Assembly (NCBI GenBank): GCA_014983025.1
Contig: JADCLP010000010.1
Span: 1-58,351 of the forward strand
Direction of reading: 5' to 3'
Length of the DNA: 58,351 bases
Source: Erythrobacteraceae bacterium E2-1 Yellow Sea
GTDB lineage: Bacteria > Pseudomonadota > Alphaproteobacteria > Sphingomonadales > Sphingomonadaceae
A model generated the notes under the pieces. It worked only from the letters and a program-made list of their open reading frames with translations. It was not told the DNA's origin and did not search any database. The translations under genes were made by a program, and so were the position numbers. Position 1 is the first letter of the stretch. Each line of letters begins with the position of its first letter. Below, piece after piece: positions 36,118 through 45,081 of the stretch.

Positions 36118-36912
36118 TTACCGCCCCTTCCACTTGCCTTCGCGCTTTTCGATAAAGGCGGCCATGCCCTCCTGCTTATCTTCAGTTGCGGCCAGGATCT
36201 GGAAGATGCGACGTTCGATGATCAGCCCCTGATCAAGCGAGGTTTCGAACGCGGCATTGACCATTTCCTTATTCGCGATGGCGGCCATCGGTGGCATGGC
36301 AGCGATTGCGGTGGCGGTTTTCAACGCATCGGCGATCAAATCACCATGCGGCACCACACGCGCCACCAGATTGCTGCGTTCAGCCTCTTCAGCGCCCATC
36401 ATGCGGCCCGTCAGGCACATTTCCATCGCCTTTGACTTGCCGATGGCGCGGGTCAGACGCTGCGAACCGCCCATGCCGGGTGCAACGCCCAGCTTGATTT
36501 CGGGCTGGCCGAATTTCGCGTTTTCGCTTGCGATAATGAAATCGGCCATCATGGCCAGCTCGCACCCGCCACCCAGCGCAAAGCCATTGACCGCCGCGAT
36601 CCACGGTTTGCGCGTCTTCTTGACCACTTCGCTGGTCCAGTTGGAAAAGAAATCTTCGAGATAGAAATCTGCGGCCGGCTTGTCGGCCATTTCCTTGATA
36701 TCCGCGCCCGCGGCAAAGGCCTTGTCGCCCGCCCCCGTCAGCACCGCGCACAGCTGGCTGTTGTCAGACTGATAGGTGGCCAATGCCTCGATCAACTCGG
36801 CCAAAACCTGCGAATTAAGCGCGTTCAGCGCCTGCGGACGGTTGAGCGTGATCAACGTGACGCCACTATTGCCCTGGGCATTGGTTTCAACGGTGATGGT
36901 TTCGAAAGTCAT
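36118..36912 (-). CDS. Enoyl-CoA hydratase (methacrylyl-CoA hydration)
   Basis: Crotonase-fold enzyme. The oxyanion-hole segments [12 protein letters not shown] and [14 protein letters not shown] are clear, and [20 protein letters not shown] carries a catalytic Glu. About 264 residues. Start: ATG 36912, overlapping the upstream stop (ATGA); the ATG twelve bases earlier is less likely. Hydration of methacrylyl-CoA is inferred from the operon. Confidence 0.93.
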   Translation of the reverse strand: MTFETITVETNAQGNSGVTLITLNRPQALNALNSQVLAELIEALATYQSDNSQLCAVLTGAGDKAFAAGADIKEMADKPAADFYLEDFFSNWTSEVVKKTRKPWIAAVNGFALGGGCELAMMADFIIASENAKFGQPEIKLGVAPGMGGSQRLTRAIGKSKAMEMCLTGRMMGAEEAERSNLVARVVPHGDLIADALKTATAIAAMPPMAAIANKEMVNAAFETSLDQGLIIERRIFQILAATEDKQEGMAAFIEKREGKWKGR

Positions 36913-37952
36913 AGGGGTTTCCATTCCTCTTCGGCTGGCAGCGGGGCGAAAATGCTGTCGATCAGTTCATCGCTCACGCCTTCGGGCGTTGCCGGATCCC
37001 ACTTTGCATCATTGGTTTTGTCGACAATCACCGCGCGCACGCCCTCGGCAAAATCAGGCCGGGTCAGCACGCGGCTGGCGATGCGGTATTCCATCCGCAT
37101 ATTCTCTTCAAATGTTGCGAGTTTGGCGGCGTCAGCCAATTGGCGCAGCGCAACCTTGCAGGTCTGCGGGCTCTTGCTGCGCAGCGTCGCCAATTCCTTA
37201 GCTGCCCATTCGCTGTCATCAGCTTCAAGGCTGGCGAGGATTTCTTCGAACCGGTCGGACGCGAAATGCTTGGCAATCGCCGTAGCATTGTCCTCGAGCC
37301 GCGCATGAGGCGGGTTTTCGGACAAGGCAGAGAGCACACCGCCCACCTCGTGGCCGTGCACGATCCGCTCCTTGGCTTCTGCCAGTGCTTTCGCTGGCAA
37401 GTAATGCGTAGCCAGTCCTGCCCACAGGCATTCGGCCCCGTCGAGCCGCGCGCCGGTGAGCGCGAGAAACTGACCAAGCCGCCCCTGAAGGCGGGAAAGG
37501 TGCCAGCCGCCACCAACATCCGGGAACAGGCCAATGCCTGTCTCTGGCATGGCGAAGCGCGTATTTTCGGTCGCCACGCGGAATTTTGCGGGCTGGCTGA
37601 TCCCCACGCCACCGCCCATAGTGATACCATCCATGAAGGCGACCACCGGCTTGGGATAGGTCATCAGAAGATGGTTGAGTTGGTACTCTTCATAAAAGAA
37701 TTCGCGCCCTGAAGCCCCACCATCATTGAGCGCCGAATTACGCAGGAGGTTGATGTCGCCTCCAGCGCAAAAACCACGTCCCTCGGAATGGTCAATGATC
37801 ACGACCTCGACTGCAGGATCATCGCGCCACTCAAGCAGCGCCTCTGTCATAGCGTGATCCATCGGCTGGGTCAGCGCATGAATGGCCTTGGGCCGGTTAA
37901 GTGTCAGGTATCCGGCCGCCCCTTCGCGGCGGATAATCATCTGATCAGTCAT
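36909..37952 (-). CDS. 3-hydroxyisobutyryl-CoA hydrolase
   Basis: Crotonase superfamily with the HIBCH-type signature: [34 protein letters not shown] and [20 protein letters not shown]. It releases free 3-hydroxyisobutyrate from its CoA ester, which MmsB then uses. 347 residues, typical. Overlaps both neighbours by four bases. Confidence 0.94.
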   Translation of the reverse strand: MTDQMIIRREGAAGYLTLNRPKAIHALTQPMDHAMTEALLEWRDDPAVEVVIIDHSEGRGFCAGGDINLLRNSALNDGGASGREFFYEEYQLNHLLMTYPKPVVAFMDGITMGGGVGISQPAKFRVATENTRFAMPETGIGLFPDVGGGWHLSRLQGRLGQFLALTGARLDGAECLWAGLATHYLPAKALAEAKERIVHGHEVGGVLSALSENPPHARLEDNATAIAKHFASDRFEEILASLEADDSEWAAKELATLRSKSPQTCKVALRQLADAAKLATFEENMRMEYRIASRVLTRPDFAEGVRAVIVDKTNDAKWDPATPEGVSDELIDSIFAPLPAEEEWKPL

Positions 37953-39097
37953 TGACGTAGTAAATCCCTTCCCACGATCATACGCATCACCTGGTTGGTA
38001 CCTTCCAGAATGGAATGGACCCGCAAATCGCGCCAGAAACGTTCAATCGGATAATCCTTCAGATAACCATATCCACCAAACAGTTGCAGCGCATTGTTCA
38101 CTACGTTTGAACCACTATCGGTCGCCAGCCGTTTGGCCATGGCTGAAAAACGGGTCTTGTCTGGGGCATTATCGGTGACCTTGGCAGCGGCGAGATACAG
38201 CAGCGCGCGCGCTGCCTCCAGCTCCGTCGCCATATCTGCCAGCATGAATTGCGTGTTCTGAAAATCGGCGATCGGCTGGCCGAATTGCTGGCGCTCCTTG
38301 GTGTATTTGATCGCTTCGTCGAGGCAGCGCTGCGCCCCGCCGAGCGAGCAGGCGCCGATATTGAGCCGCCCGCCGTCGAGCCCGGCCATGGCAAAGCTGA
38401 ATCCTTCGCCTTCTGCACCAACACGGTTTTCCACTGGCACGCGGCAGTCTTCAAAAATCAGCTGCGCCGTAGGGGAAGCATTCCAGCCCAGTTTCTTTTC
38501 CGGCGCACCAAAGCTGAGGCCAGGTGTGTCCTTGTCCACCACCAGGCAGGAAATGCCCTTGGTCTTGTGATCGGCTGTACGCACCATCACGACATAGACA
38601 TCATTTACTCCGCCACCGGAAATAAACTGCTTGGTGCCGTTCAACACGTAATGGTCGCCATCCAGCCGTGCGGTTGCCTTCAAACCTGCTGCGTCAGAAC
38701 CTGATCCCGGCTCTGTCAGCGCATAGCTGGCGAGTTTATCCATCGTCACCAATTGCGGCAGATAACGCGCTTTCAGATCGGCGGAACCGAACCGGTCAAT
38801 CATCCAGGCGGACATATTATGGATTGAGATAAAGGCGCTGGTGGCCGGGCAGCCATAGGCCATCGCCTCCATAATCAACGCAGCTTCCAAACGCCCCAAG
38901 GCGATGCCACCGGATTCCTCACTGACGTAAATTGCGCCAAAGCCCAGTTCGCCCGTGCGCTGGATCACATCGCGCGGGAAATGATGCTGTTCATCCCATT
39001 CGCCTGCAAACGGCGTGATATTATCTGCCGTGAAACGCTGTGCCATTTCCTGAATGGCAAGCTGGTCATCGCTTAATTGGAACTGGTTGCTCATCAA
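37949..39097 (-). CDS. Acyl-CoA dehydrogenase, probably isobutyryl-CoA dehydrogenase
   Basis: FAD-dependent dehydrogenase of about 381 residues. SYALTEPGSGSDAAGLKATA and the C-terminal LFGGYGYLKDYPIERFWRDL and HSILEGTNQVMRMIVGRDL are the family signatures. Within this operon it most likely oxidises isobutyryl-CoA to methacrylyl-CoA. Starts at 39097 or the next codon (39094). Confidence 0.92.
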   Translation of the reverse strand: MMSNQFQLSDDQLAIQEMAQRFTADNITPFAGEWDEQHHFPRDVIQRTGELGFGAIYVSEESGGIALGRLEAALIMEAMAYGCPATSAFISIHNMSAWMIDRFGSADLKARYLPQLVTMDKLASYALTEPGSGSDAAGLKATARLDGDHYVLNGTKQFISGGGVNDVYVVMVRTADHKTKGISCLVVDKDTPGLSFGAPEKKLGWNASPTAQLIFEDCRVPVENRVGAEGEGFSFAMAGLDGGRLNIGACSLGGAQRCLDEAIKYTKERQQFGQPIADFQNTQFMLADMATELEAARALLYLAAAKVTDNAPDKTRFSAMAKRLATDSGSNVVNNALQLFGGYGYLKDYPIERFWRDLRVHSILEGTNQVMRMIVGRDLLRQ

Positions 39098-39114
39098 AGC
39101 TCCGTCTGGCGCCC

Positions 39115-39420
39115 CTACCCGCAGGTAATGCGGGTGATCGCCATGTCATCATCATAAGAAACGGTCAGCCGATCGGGCCGATAATCCATCGTTACCGCAG
39201 TACGTGGCGGCACCCAGCGCAATGTGGATGCGCCTGACAATTCCAGCAATTTGGTCCCCGATTGGGCTGATGCTGTATGGCCGATATGCGATTGCAGATT
39301 GCTGGCGTCACATTCCCCGGCAGGCCTGACCTTCAGCGGTTCATCAGAATCTGCGCCATTCGACACAGACACACATCCACCAAGTGCAACTGCCACCAAT
39401 GCAAACGCCAGCAATTTCAT
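39115..39420 (-). CDS. Lipoprotein with peptidase inhibitor I78-like domain
   Basis: 101 residues. A lipoprotein signal MKLLAFALVAVALGGC gives a lipobox with Cys16. The mature part, from AGECDASNLQSHIGHTAS through STLRWVPPRTAVTMDYRPDR to the C-terminal TRITCG, matches the I78 (potato-inhibitor-I-like) family of small serine protease inhibitors. The longer open frame upstream is antisense-free run-through of mmsA and is not needed. It sits inside the valine operon, four bases after mmsA, with no obvious link to the pathway. Confidence 0.85.
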   Translation of the reverse strand: MKLLAFALVAVALGGCVSVSNGADSDEPLKVRPAGECDASNLQSHIGHTASAQSGTKLLELSGASTLRWVPPRTAVTMDYRPDRLTVSYDDDMAITRITCG

Positions 39421-39424
39421 TATA

Positions 39425-40921
39425 TTATCCCATAGTTGGAATGATGAAAGCATTGCTACCATCGCCACCGCCATCGGGCCAGCGCTGGGTAACTTTCTTG
39501 GACTTCGTCCAGAAGCGCATACCTTCCATACCATATTGGTCAATGTCGCCAAATCCGGACCGCTTCCATCCACCAAAGCTGTGATAGCTGACCGGTACCG
39601 GGATCGGGACATTAATGCCGACCATGCCGACATTGACGCGGGATGCAAACTCGCGTGCGGCATGGCCGTTGCGCGTGAAGATCGCCACACCATTGCCATA
39701 TTGGTGTTCGCTGGGAAGGCGCAGCGCATCTTCAAAATCCTTGGCACGCACTATTTGTAGTACAGGGCCGAAGATTTCTTCCTGATAGCTTTTCATCTGC
39801 GGCGTAACATGGTCAATCAGCGTCGGGCCGACGAAAAAGCCCTTTTCATGTCCCTGCAGGCTGAAACCACGGCCATCGATGACAATTTCACCGCCCTCTT
39901 CCTCTGCCGTGGTGATCCACTGTTCCACACGCGCCTTGTGTTCGGGGGTTACCACCGGGCCATAATGCGCATCCGGATCATTCGAAACACCCACACGCAG
40001 CGCGTTGATCGCCGGAATCAGCTTTTCACGCAGCCGGTCAGCCGTATCTTCACCAATCGGCACCACCACTGGCAAGGCCATGCAGCGTTCACCTGCTGAA
40101 CCAAAGGCTGCGCCGGTCAGATCATTCACCACCTGGTCCAGATCGGCATCGGGCATCACCACGCCGTGGTTCTTCGCCCCACCAAAGGCCTGCACCCGTT
40201 TGCCATTCGCTGTGCCACGGCCATAGATATATTGCGCGATGTCGGATGATCCGACAAAGCTGATGGCGGCAATATCGGGATGATCAATGATCGCGTCGAC
40301 CATTTCCTTGTCCCCATGCACAACTTGCAGCAGTCCTTCTGGCGCGCCAGCTTCCACAAACAGTTCAGCCAGCCGCACCGGCACGCTTGGATCGCGTTCC
40401 GAAGGCTTCAAGATAAAGGCATTGCCCGCCGCAATGGCCATGCCGAACATCCACATCGGGATCATGGCGGGAAAGTTGAAAGGGGTGATGCCTGCACCAA
40501 TACCCAGCGGCTGCCGCATGGAATAAACATCGATGCCAGGCCCTGCGCCTTGCGTATATTCGCCCTTCAGCGCCTGCGGAATACCACAGGCAAATTCGAT
40601 AACTTCCAGTCCGCGTTGGATATCACCATGCGCGTCTTCCACCACCTTGCCATGTTCAGAAGCAAGCAATTCGGCCAGAGCCTGCTTGTTCGCCTCTACC
40701 AATTCCTTGAACTTGAACATCACACGTGCCCGCTTTTGCGGGTTGGCAGCAGCCCATTCTGGCTGGACCTTCTTGGCGGTTTCAACTGCACGGGCAAGCA
40801 GTGCAGCATCGCCCAAAGCAACTTCTGCCTGCACTTCACCGGTTGAAGGGTTCCAAACCTGGTGCTTGCGAGTGGCTGCACCGCCTGCACCACCGAAGAT
40901 GAAGTGATCAATCTGACGCAT
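39425..40921 (-). CDS. mmsA: Methylmalonate-semialdehyde dehydrogenase (CoA-acylating)
   Basis: Converts methylmalonate semialdehyde with CoA and NAD to propionyl-CoA and CO2, the last valine-degradation step. The catalytic cysteine is in AFGSAGERCMALPVVVP; TPFNFPAMIPMWMFGMAIAA and the C-terminal SYHSFGGWKRSGFGDIDQYG are further signatures. 498 residues from ATG 40921 (MRQIDHFIFGG), with GGGAG upstream. The frame continues 182 codons further upstream but that part is antisense to the LysR gene. Confidence 0.96.
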   Translation of the reverse strand: MRQIDHFIFGGAGGAATRKHQVWNPSTGEVQAEVALGDAALLARAVETAKKVQPEWAAANPQKRARVMFKFKELVEANKQALAELLASEHGKVVEDAHGDIQRGLEVIEFACGIPQALKGEYTQGAGPGIDVYSMRQPLGIGAGITPFNFPAMIPMWMFGMAIAAGNAFILKPSERDPSVPVRLAELFVEAGAPEGLLQVVHGDKEMVDAIIDHPDIAAISFVGSSDIAQYIYGRGTANGKRVQAFGGAKNHGVVMPDADLDQVVNDLTGAAFGSAGERCMALPVVVPIGEDTADRLREKLIPAINALRVGVSNDPDAHYGPVVTPEHKARVEQWITTAEEEGGEIVIDGRGFSLQGHEKGFFVGPTLIDHVTPQMKSYQEEIFGPVLQIVRAKDFEDALRLPSEHQYGNGVAIFTRNGHAAREFASRVNVGMVGINVPIPVPVSYHSFGGWKRSGFGDIDQYGMEGMRFWTKSKKVTQRWPDGGGDGSNAFIIPTMG

Positions 40922-40963
40922 GGTATTCTCCCAAAGATGCAGCCCTCCTTTCAGATTACAAAC

Positions 40964-41001
40964 TTGCAGACAATCGGAAAAATTGGCTCTATCACCTGCA
41001 A
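40964..41001. promoter_or_regulatory. Candidate regulatory inverted repeat between mmsA and lysR
   Basis: TTGCAG (40964-40969) and CTGCAA (40996-41001) form an inverted pair spaced 26 bases apart in the 82-bp divergent spacer. LysR proteins often bind such a spacer, but the match to a T-N11-A box is weak. Confidence 0.3.
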
Positions 41002-41003
41002 AT

Positions 41004-41900
41004 ATGCAGGATTTGAATTGGGACGATTTACGGGTTTTCAAAGCGATTGCCGATACAGGGCAGATCGGCAAGGCTGCGCAATCGCTCCATCTTGACCCAA
41101 CCACCCTCAGCCGCAGACTACGCCGCCTGGAAGGCCAGATGGAAACGCCGCTGTTCGAACGCACCCGCGAAGGGCAAACCTTGACCGAGGTTGGCGAGCG
41201 CCTGCTGGACAAGGTTGAAAAGATGGATCTTGCAGCGTCGTCCATCACAGAGCAGCTGAGTTCGCATCTGGGGCTGAGCGGAACCCTGCGCATCAGTGTG
41301 TCCGAGGGGTTTGGCAGCCAGTTCCTGACCCGACATGTGGGCACTTTTCTGGCAACCCATCCAAATATCAAGATGGACCTGGTCGCCAATAGCGGCTTCC
41401 TGAGTCCATCGAAGCGCGAAGCGGACATTGCCGTCATGCTGTCACGTCCGCGCGCTGGCCCCGTCATTTGCCAGAAACTGGCTGATTACCGTTTGCGGCT
41501 TTACGCCTCGCGAAGCTATCTGGACCAGCACGGCACGCCATCCCATCCCAGAGATCTGGCAGATAAGCACCGGTTGATCGGCTATGTGCCCGACCTGCTC
41601 TATGCCCCTGAACTCAATTATCTGGGTGAATTCCATTCCCGGCTGGAACCGCAATTGCGATCTTCCAGCATCAACGCACAGATGCGCCTGATTGAACAAG
41701 GGGTTGGGATTGGCGTACTACCCTGCTTCATCGGGGACTCGAGCAAACAGCTCGTCACGATTTGCCCGGAAACGTCAATTAGCCGAACCTTCTGGTTGGT
41801 AACGCATCAGGACAACAACAATTTGCTGCGCATTCGTGAAGGCAAGGCATGGCTGCGAGAATGTGTAAGCCGTTATCGCCAACAGTTGATGCCCCAGTGA
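41004..41900 (+). CDS. LysR-family transcriptional regulator
   Basis: 298 residues: N-terminal winged HTH (WDDLRVFKAIADTGQIGKAA and LDPTTLSRRLRRLEGQMETP) and a C-terminal LysR substrate domain. Start: ATG 41004 (MQDLNWDDL). It is divergent from mmsA with an 82-bp spacer, so it most likely controls the valine operon in response to a pathway intermediate; that role is inferred from position only. Confidence 0.92.
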   Translation: MQDLNWDDLRVFKAIADTGQIGKAAQSLHLDPTTLSRRLRRLEGQMETPLFERTREGQTLTEVGERLLDKVEKMDLAASSITEQLSSHLGLSGTLRISVSEGFGSQFLTRHVGTFLATHPNIKMDLVANSGFLSPSKREADIAVMLSRPRAGPVICQKLADYRLRLYASRSYLDQHGTPSHPRDLADKHRLIGYVPDLLYAPELNYLGEFHSRLEPQLRSSSINAQMRLIEQGVGIGVLPCFIGDSSKQLVTICPETSISRTFWLVTHQDNNNLLRIREGKAWLRECVSRYRQQLMPQ

Positions 41901-41954
41901 TTATGGCAGCCAGTAGGGCCGCAATCCATCCTGGCCCATCTAGGCACAATATTT

Positions 41955-42004
41955 ATCACATCAAATGTGATGTTAATGTGATTTTTCTATATCGAATCAC
42001 ATTA
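41955..42004 (+). promoter_or_regulatory. Double palindromic operator candidate upstream of ribB
   Basis: Two perfect inverted repeats share the half-site ATGTGAT. IR1 is ATCACAT-CAA-ATGTGAT (41955-41971). IR2 is TAATGTGATT (41974-41983) with AATCACATTA (41995-42004), eleven bases apart. Four half-sites in 50 bp end 23 bases before the ribB start, overlapping the expected promoter. No FMN riboswitch is visible in this gap. Confidence 0.7.
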
Positions 42005-42027
42005 CTGTCTGATAGGCGCCTCGCATT

Positions 42028-43287
42028 ATGCATGCTATCAAAGAAAAAGTTCGCCAGATCGTCACTGAAGGTGGGATGACCCGTGCGGGGCTTGCCCGCG
42101 CAGCCGGGTTACATGCCAACACCTTGCGCGATTGCACAGAAACCGATTGGAACCCCAGCCTTGAAACGCTCAGCAAGCTGGAGCGCTTCCTGTCTCATAA
42201 TGATGATAATCGCGTTCTGGTGCCGATTGAGGAAATTATCGAAGAGGCGCGCAATGGGCGCATGTACATTCTGGTTGATGATGAAGATCGGGAAAATGAA
42301 GGCGACCTGATCATTCCTGCGCAAATGGCCACGCCCAATGCCATCAATTTCATGGCCACCCATGGTCGCGGCCTGATCTGCCTTGCCCTGTCCAGTGATC
42401 GTTGCGATCAGCTGGGATTGGATCCGATGAGCCGCATCAATCGCGAGAGTATGGAAACTGCTTTCACCGTATCGATCGAAGCGAAGGAAGGCGTGACCAC
42501 CGGCATTTCAGCAGCTGATCGCGCCCGCACTGTCAGCGTGGCGATTGACGGCAGCAAGGGCAAGCATGACCTTGTCTCCCCAGGGCATGTCTTCCCGCTA
42601 CGTGCGCGCGAAGGCGGCGTTCTGGTTCGCGCCGGACATACAGAAGCCGCTGTCGATATTTCGCGCATGGCTGGCCTCAATCCATCAGGTGTGATTTGCG
42701 AAATCATGCGCGAAGATGGAACCATGGCGCGGCTGGACGATCTGATCGCTTATGCCCGCCTGCACGATCTGAAGATTGGCACGATCCGCGATTTGATCGA
42801 ATACCGCCGCAAGAATGATCATCTTGTCCAATGTGAATCTGAAACCACACTGGAATCAGCTTATGGCGGGGAATGGTCCATCAAAACCTATCGCAACAAG
42901 ATTGATCGGTCGGTCACTGTGGTCATGCAAAAAGGCCGGGTCATTCCTGGCGAGCCGACTTTGGTTCGCATGCATGGCATGTCGATGTTTGATGACATGC
43001 TAGGCCGCGATGGTCCGCGAAAGCGCATTCTGCAACGTTCGATGGAAGAAATTGGCCGGCAGGGATCAGGTTTGATCGTGGTCTTAATGCCCCATGATAG
43101 TGAAACCATCGCACAAGAAGTCAGCGCACAGAAACCCACCAAGGAGCTGCGCAATTATGGCATTGGTGCGCAAATCCTGGCTGATCTGGGTGTTGAAGAG
43201 ATGCTGCTTATGACCAATTCACATCGTAACGTGATTGCGATTGATGGTTATGGCCTCACCATTGTCGGCGAAGTGCCCATTCCATAA
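42028..43287 (+). CDS. ribB: 3,4-dihydroxy-2-butanone 4-phosphate synthase with N-terminal HTH and degenerate RibA-like C-domain
   Basis: RibB converts ribulose 5-phosphate to dihydroxybutanone phosphate for riboflavin synthesis. Residues about 65-265 are RibB, with [34 protein letters not shown] and [19 protein letters not shown]. Residues 1-58 are an extra XRE-like helix-turn-helix ([20 protein letters not shown]). The C-terminal 150 residues resemble GTP cyclohydrolase II, but the three zinc Cys are absent, since [18 protein letters not shown] replaces the Cys-bearing segment. That part is thus a RibX-like non-cyclohydrolase domain. A genuine ribA should be elsewhere. Confidence 0.92.
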   Translation: MHAIKEKVRQIVTEGGMTRAGLARAAGLHANTLRDCTETDWNPSLETLSKLERFLSHNDDNRVLVPIEEIIEEARNGRMYILVDDEDRENEGDLIIPAQMATPNAINFMATHGRGLICLALSSDRCDQLGLDPMSRINRESMETAFTVSIEAKEGVTTGISAADRARTVSVAIDGSKGKHDLVSPGHVFPLRAREGGVLVRAGHTEAAVDISRMAGLNPSGVICEIMREDGTMARLDDLIAYARLHDLKIGTIRDLIEYRRKNDHLVQCESETTLESAYGGEWSIKTYRNKIDRSVTVVMQKGRVIPGEPTLVRMHGMSMFDDMLGRDGPRKRILQRSMEEIGRQGSGLIVVLMPHDSETIAQEVSAQKPTKELRNYGIGAQILADLGVEEMLLMTNSHRNVIAIDGYGLTIVGEVPIP

Positions 43288-43342
43288 TTGGTCAATGCGA
43301 AGTAGTCTCGACTAAGCCATCACCTTGCCCTAGTGGCGCGGC

Positions 43343-44476
43343 ATGGACGAATTGCATCAACAGCAAGCCGATCTTGATCGCCTTCGGCAGATGGGCCGCC
43401 ATCGCAGACTGATTCCACGCACAGGCGTTGATTTTTCATCCAATGATTACCTTGGCCTGGCGAATAGTGATGAACTTCGTGAAGCCGCGCTGCGCGCTTT
43501 ACGCAATGGCACATCAACTGGTTCAGGCGGGTCGCGCCTATTGCGTGGCAATTGCGCAGAGCATGAAGAATTAGAGCAAGCAGCCGCGCGTTTTTTCGGG
43601 GCGGAAAGCGCGCTGTTTTTTTCAACGGGGTTTGCCGCAAATTTGGCGCTGTTGGCAACGTTACCACAGCGTGAAGACATCATTTTTCACGATGCTCTGA
43701 TTCACGCCAGTGCACATGACGGAATGCGGCTAAGCCGCGCACCATATCGTGAATTTGCACATAATGACATGGCCGCCCTTGAACATGCAATTGTTGCCTG
43801 GCGGCGAGAAGGCAACACCGGAACCCCGTGGATCGCGGTAGAAAGCCTCTACAGCATGGATGGAGACGCGGCCCCATTGCAAGAACTGGCAGCTCTTGCT
43901 GACAGGCATCGAGCCATGCTGCTCATCGATGAGGCGCATGCAACAGGCATATTTGGGCCGAATGGAATTGGGCTGGTGGGTGATCTGCATCACTCAGCAA
44001 ATGTCATCACCCTGCACACTCTTGGTAAAGCGCTGGGAAGTGAGGGAGCATTGGTTTGCGGCAGTCATATCGTGCGGGATTTCCTCATCAATCGCGGCCG
44101 ATCTTTCATTTTCTCGACGGCTCCCTCCCCCCTGACTGCCCGTATTGCCCTAAGTGCAATAGAGCTTATCGAGCAGCAGCCTGAACGGCGCGCGCGCCTT
44201 CACGCATTGATAGATCATGCCAACCAGTTGCTGGCGCCACTTGGTATCGCACCATCCGGATCGCAGATCATTCCCGTCATCATCGGTGATGATGTGCACA
44301 CCATGAAACTGGCGCAGATCATCCAGGATGCTGGCTTCGATGTGCGGGGCATAAGGCCGCCGACCATACCTGAAGGGACATCGCGCCTGAGGATTTCATT
44401 GACGCTCAACGTCACCTCAAGTGATGTAGATGCGCTGGCGACCATTCTTGAGGAGCAATTGTGTCCCGCTTCGTAA
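43343..44476 (+). CDS. bioF: 8-amino-7-oxononanoate synthase
   Basis: PLP enzyme that condenses pimeloyl-ACP/CoA with alanine in biotin synthesis. GVDFSSNDYLGLANSDELRE is the N-terminal signature, LLIDEAHATGIFGPNGIGLV the PLP-contacting Asp region, and TLHTLGKALGSEGAL has the Schiff-base Lys. 377 residues. First gene of the bioF-bioD-bioA-rfbC-rfbD unit; it overlaps bioD by 16 bases. Confidence 0.94.
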   Translation: MDELHQQQADLDRLRQMGRHRRLIPRTGVDFSSNDYLGLANSDELREAALRALRNGTSTGSGGSRLLRGNCAEHEELEQAAARFFGAESALFFSTGFAANLALLATLPQREDIIFHDALIHASAHDGMRLSRAPYREFAHNDMAALEHAIVAWRREGNTGTPWIAVESLYSMDGDAAPLQELAALADRHRAMLLIDEAHATGIFGPNGIGLVGDLHHSANVITLHTLGKALGSEGALVCGSHIVRDFLINRGRSFIFSTAPSPLTARIALSAIELIEQQPERRARLHALIDHANQLLAPLGIAPSGSQIIPVIIGDDVHTMKLAQIIQDAGFDVRGIRPPTIPEGTSRLRISLTLNVTSSDVDALATILEEQLCPAS

Positions 44477-45081
44477 TTGCCGGAACCGACACAGATATCG
44501 GGAAAACTGTGTTCGCTGCAGCACTAACGCAAGCAACGGGTGCATATTACTGGAAGCCAGTTCAGGCCGGGACAGAGGGTGGAACAGATAGCGAGCGCGT
44601 GCGCAATCTGGGTGTACCCATCGATCACATTCTACCAGAAGCCTATCGTCTGGCAACGCCGTGTTCACCGCATCAAGCCGCAGCAATTGATGGTGTGGAG
44701 ATTGACCGTGCACACTTGACGCCCCCAGCCCAGCCCGCCGATCTGGTAATAGAGGGCGCAGGTGGCGTGCTGGTGCCTGTTACGCCCCAGCTTCTCTATG
44801 CTGATCTATTCGCCGAATGGCAGCTGCCTGTGATTCTGGTTGCCAGCACTGGATTGGGCACAATCAATCACAGCCTGCTTTCGATCGAGGCTTTGCGTTA
44901 CCGAGGCGTGCCCATTCACGGCATCGCTTTTACCGGCGCTGAGAATGTGGAAACTCAAAGCACAATCGCACGGATTGGTGATGTCGATATTTTGGGGTGC
45001 CTGCCACATTTGCCAGATCTCAATGCTGCTGCACTTCAACGCGCCTTTGCTGCCAATTTCCAGCTGGATGATTTCGCGTGA
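44461..45081 (+). CDS. bioD: Dethiobiotin synthetase
   Basis: ATP-dependent ring closure of 7,8-diaminopelargonate to dethiobiotin. The N-terminal FVIAGTDTDIGKTVFAAAL contains the P-loop, and LVIEGAGGVLVPV is the second signature. 206 residues. Start: GTG 44461, within the end of bioF. The stop overlaps the bioA start (GTGA). Confidence 0.94.
   Translation: MSRFVIAGTDTDIGKTVFAAALTQATGAYYWKPVQAGTEGGTDSERVRNLGVPIDHILPEAYRLATPCSPHQAAAIDGVEIDRAHLTPPAQPADLVIEGAGGVLVPVTPQLLYADLFAEWQLPVILVASTGLGTINHSLLSIEALRYRGVPIHGIAFTGAENVETQSTIARIGDVDILGCLPHLPDLNAAALQRAFAANFQLDDFA

Noticed and set aside
41901..42027. FMN riboswitch upstream of ribB
   Set aside because: I looked for the conserved RFN segments and found none; only palindromes are present.
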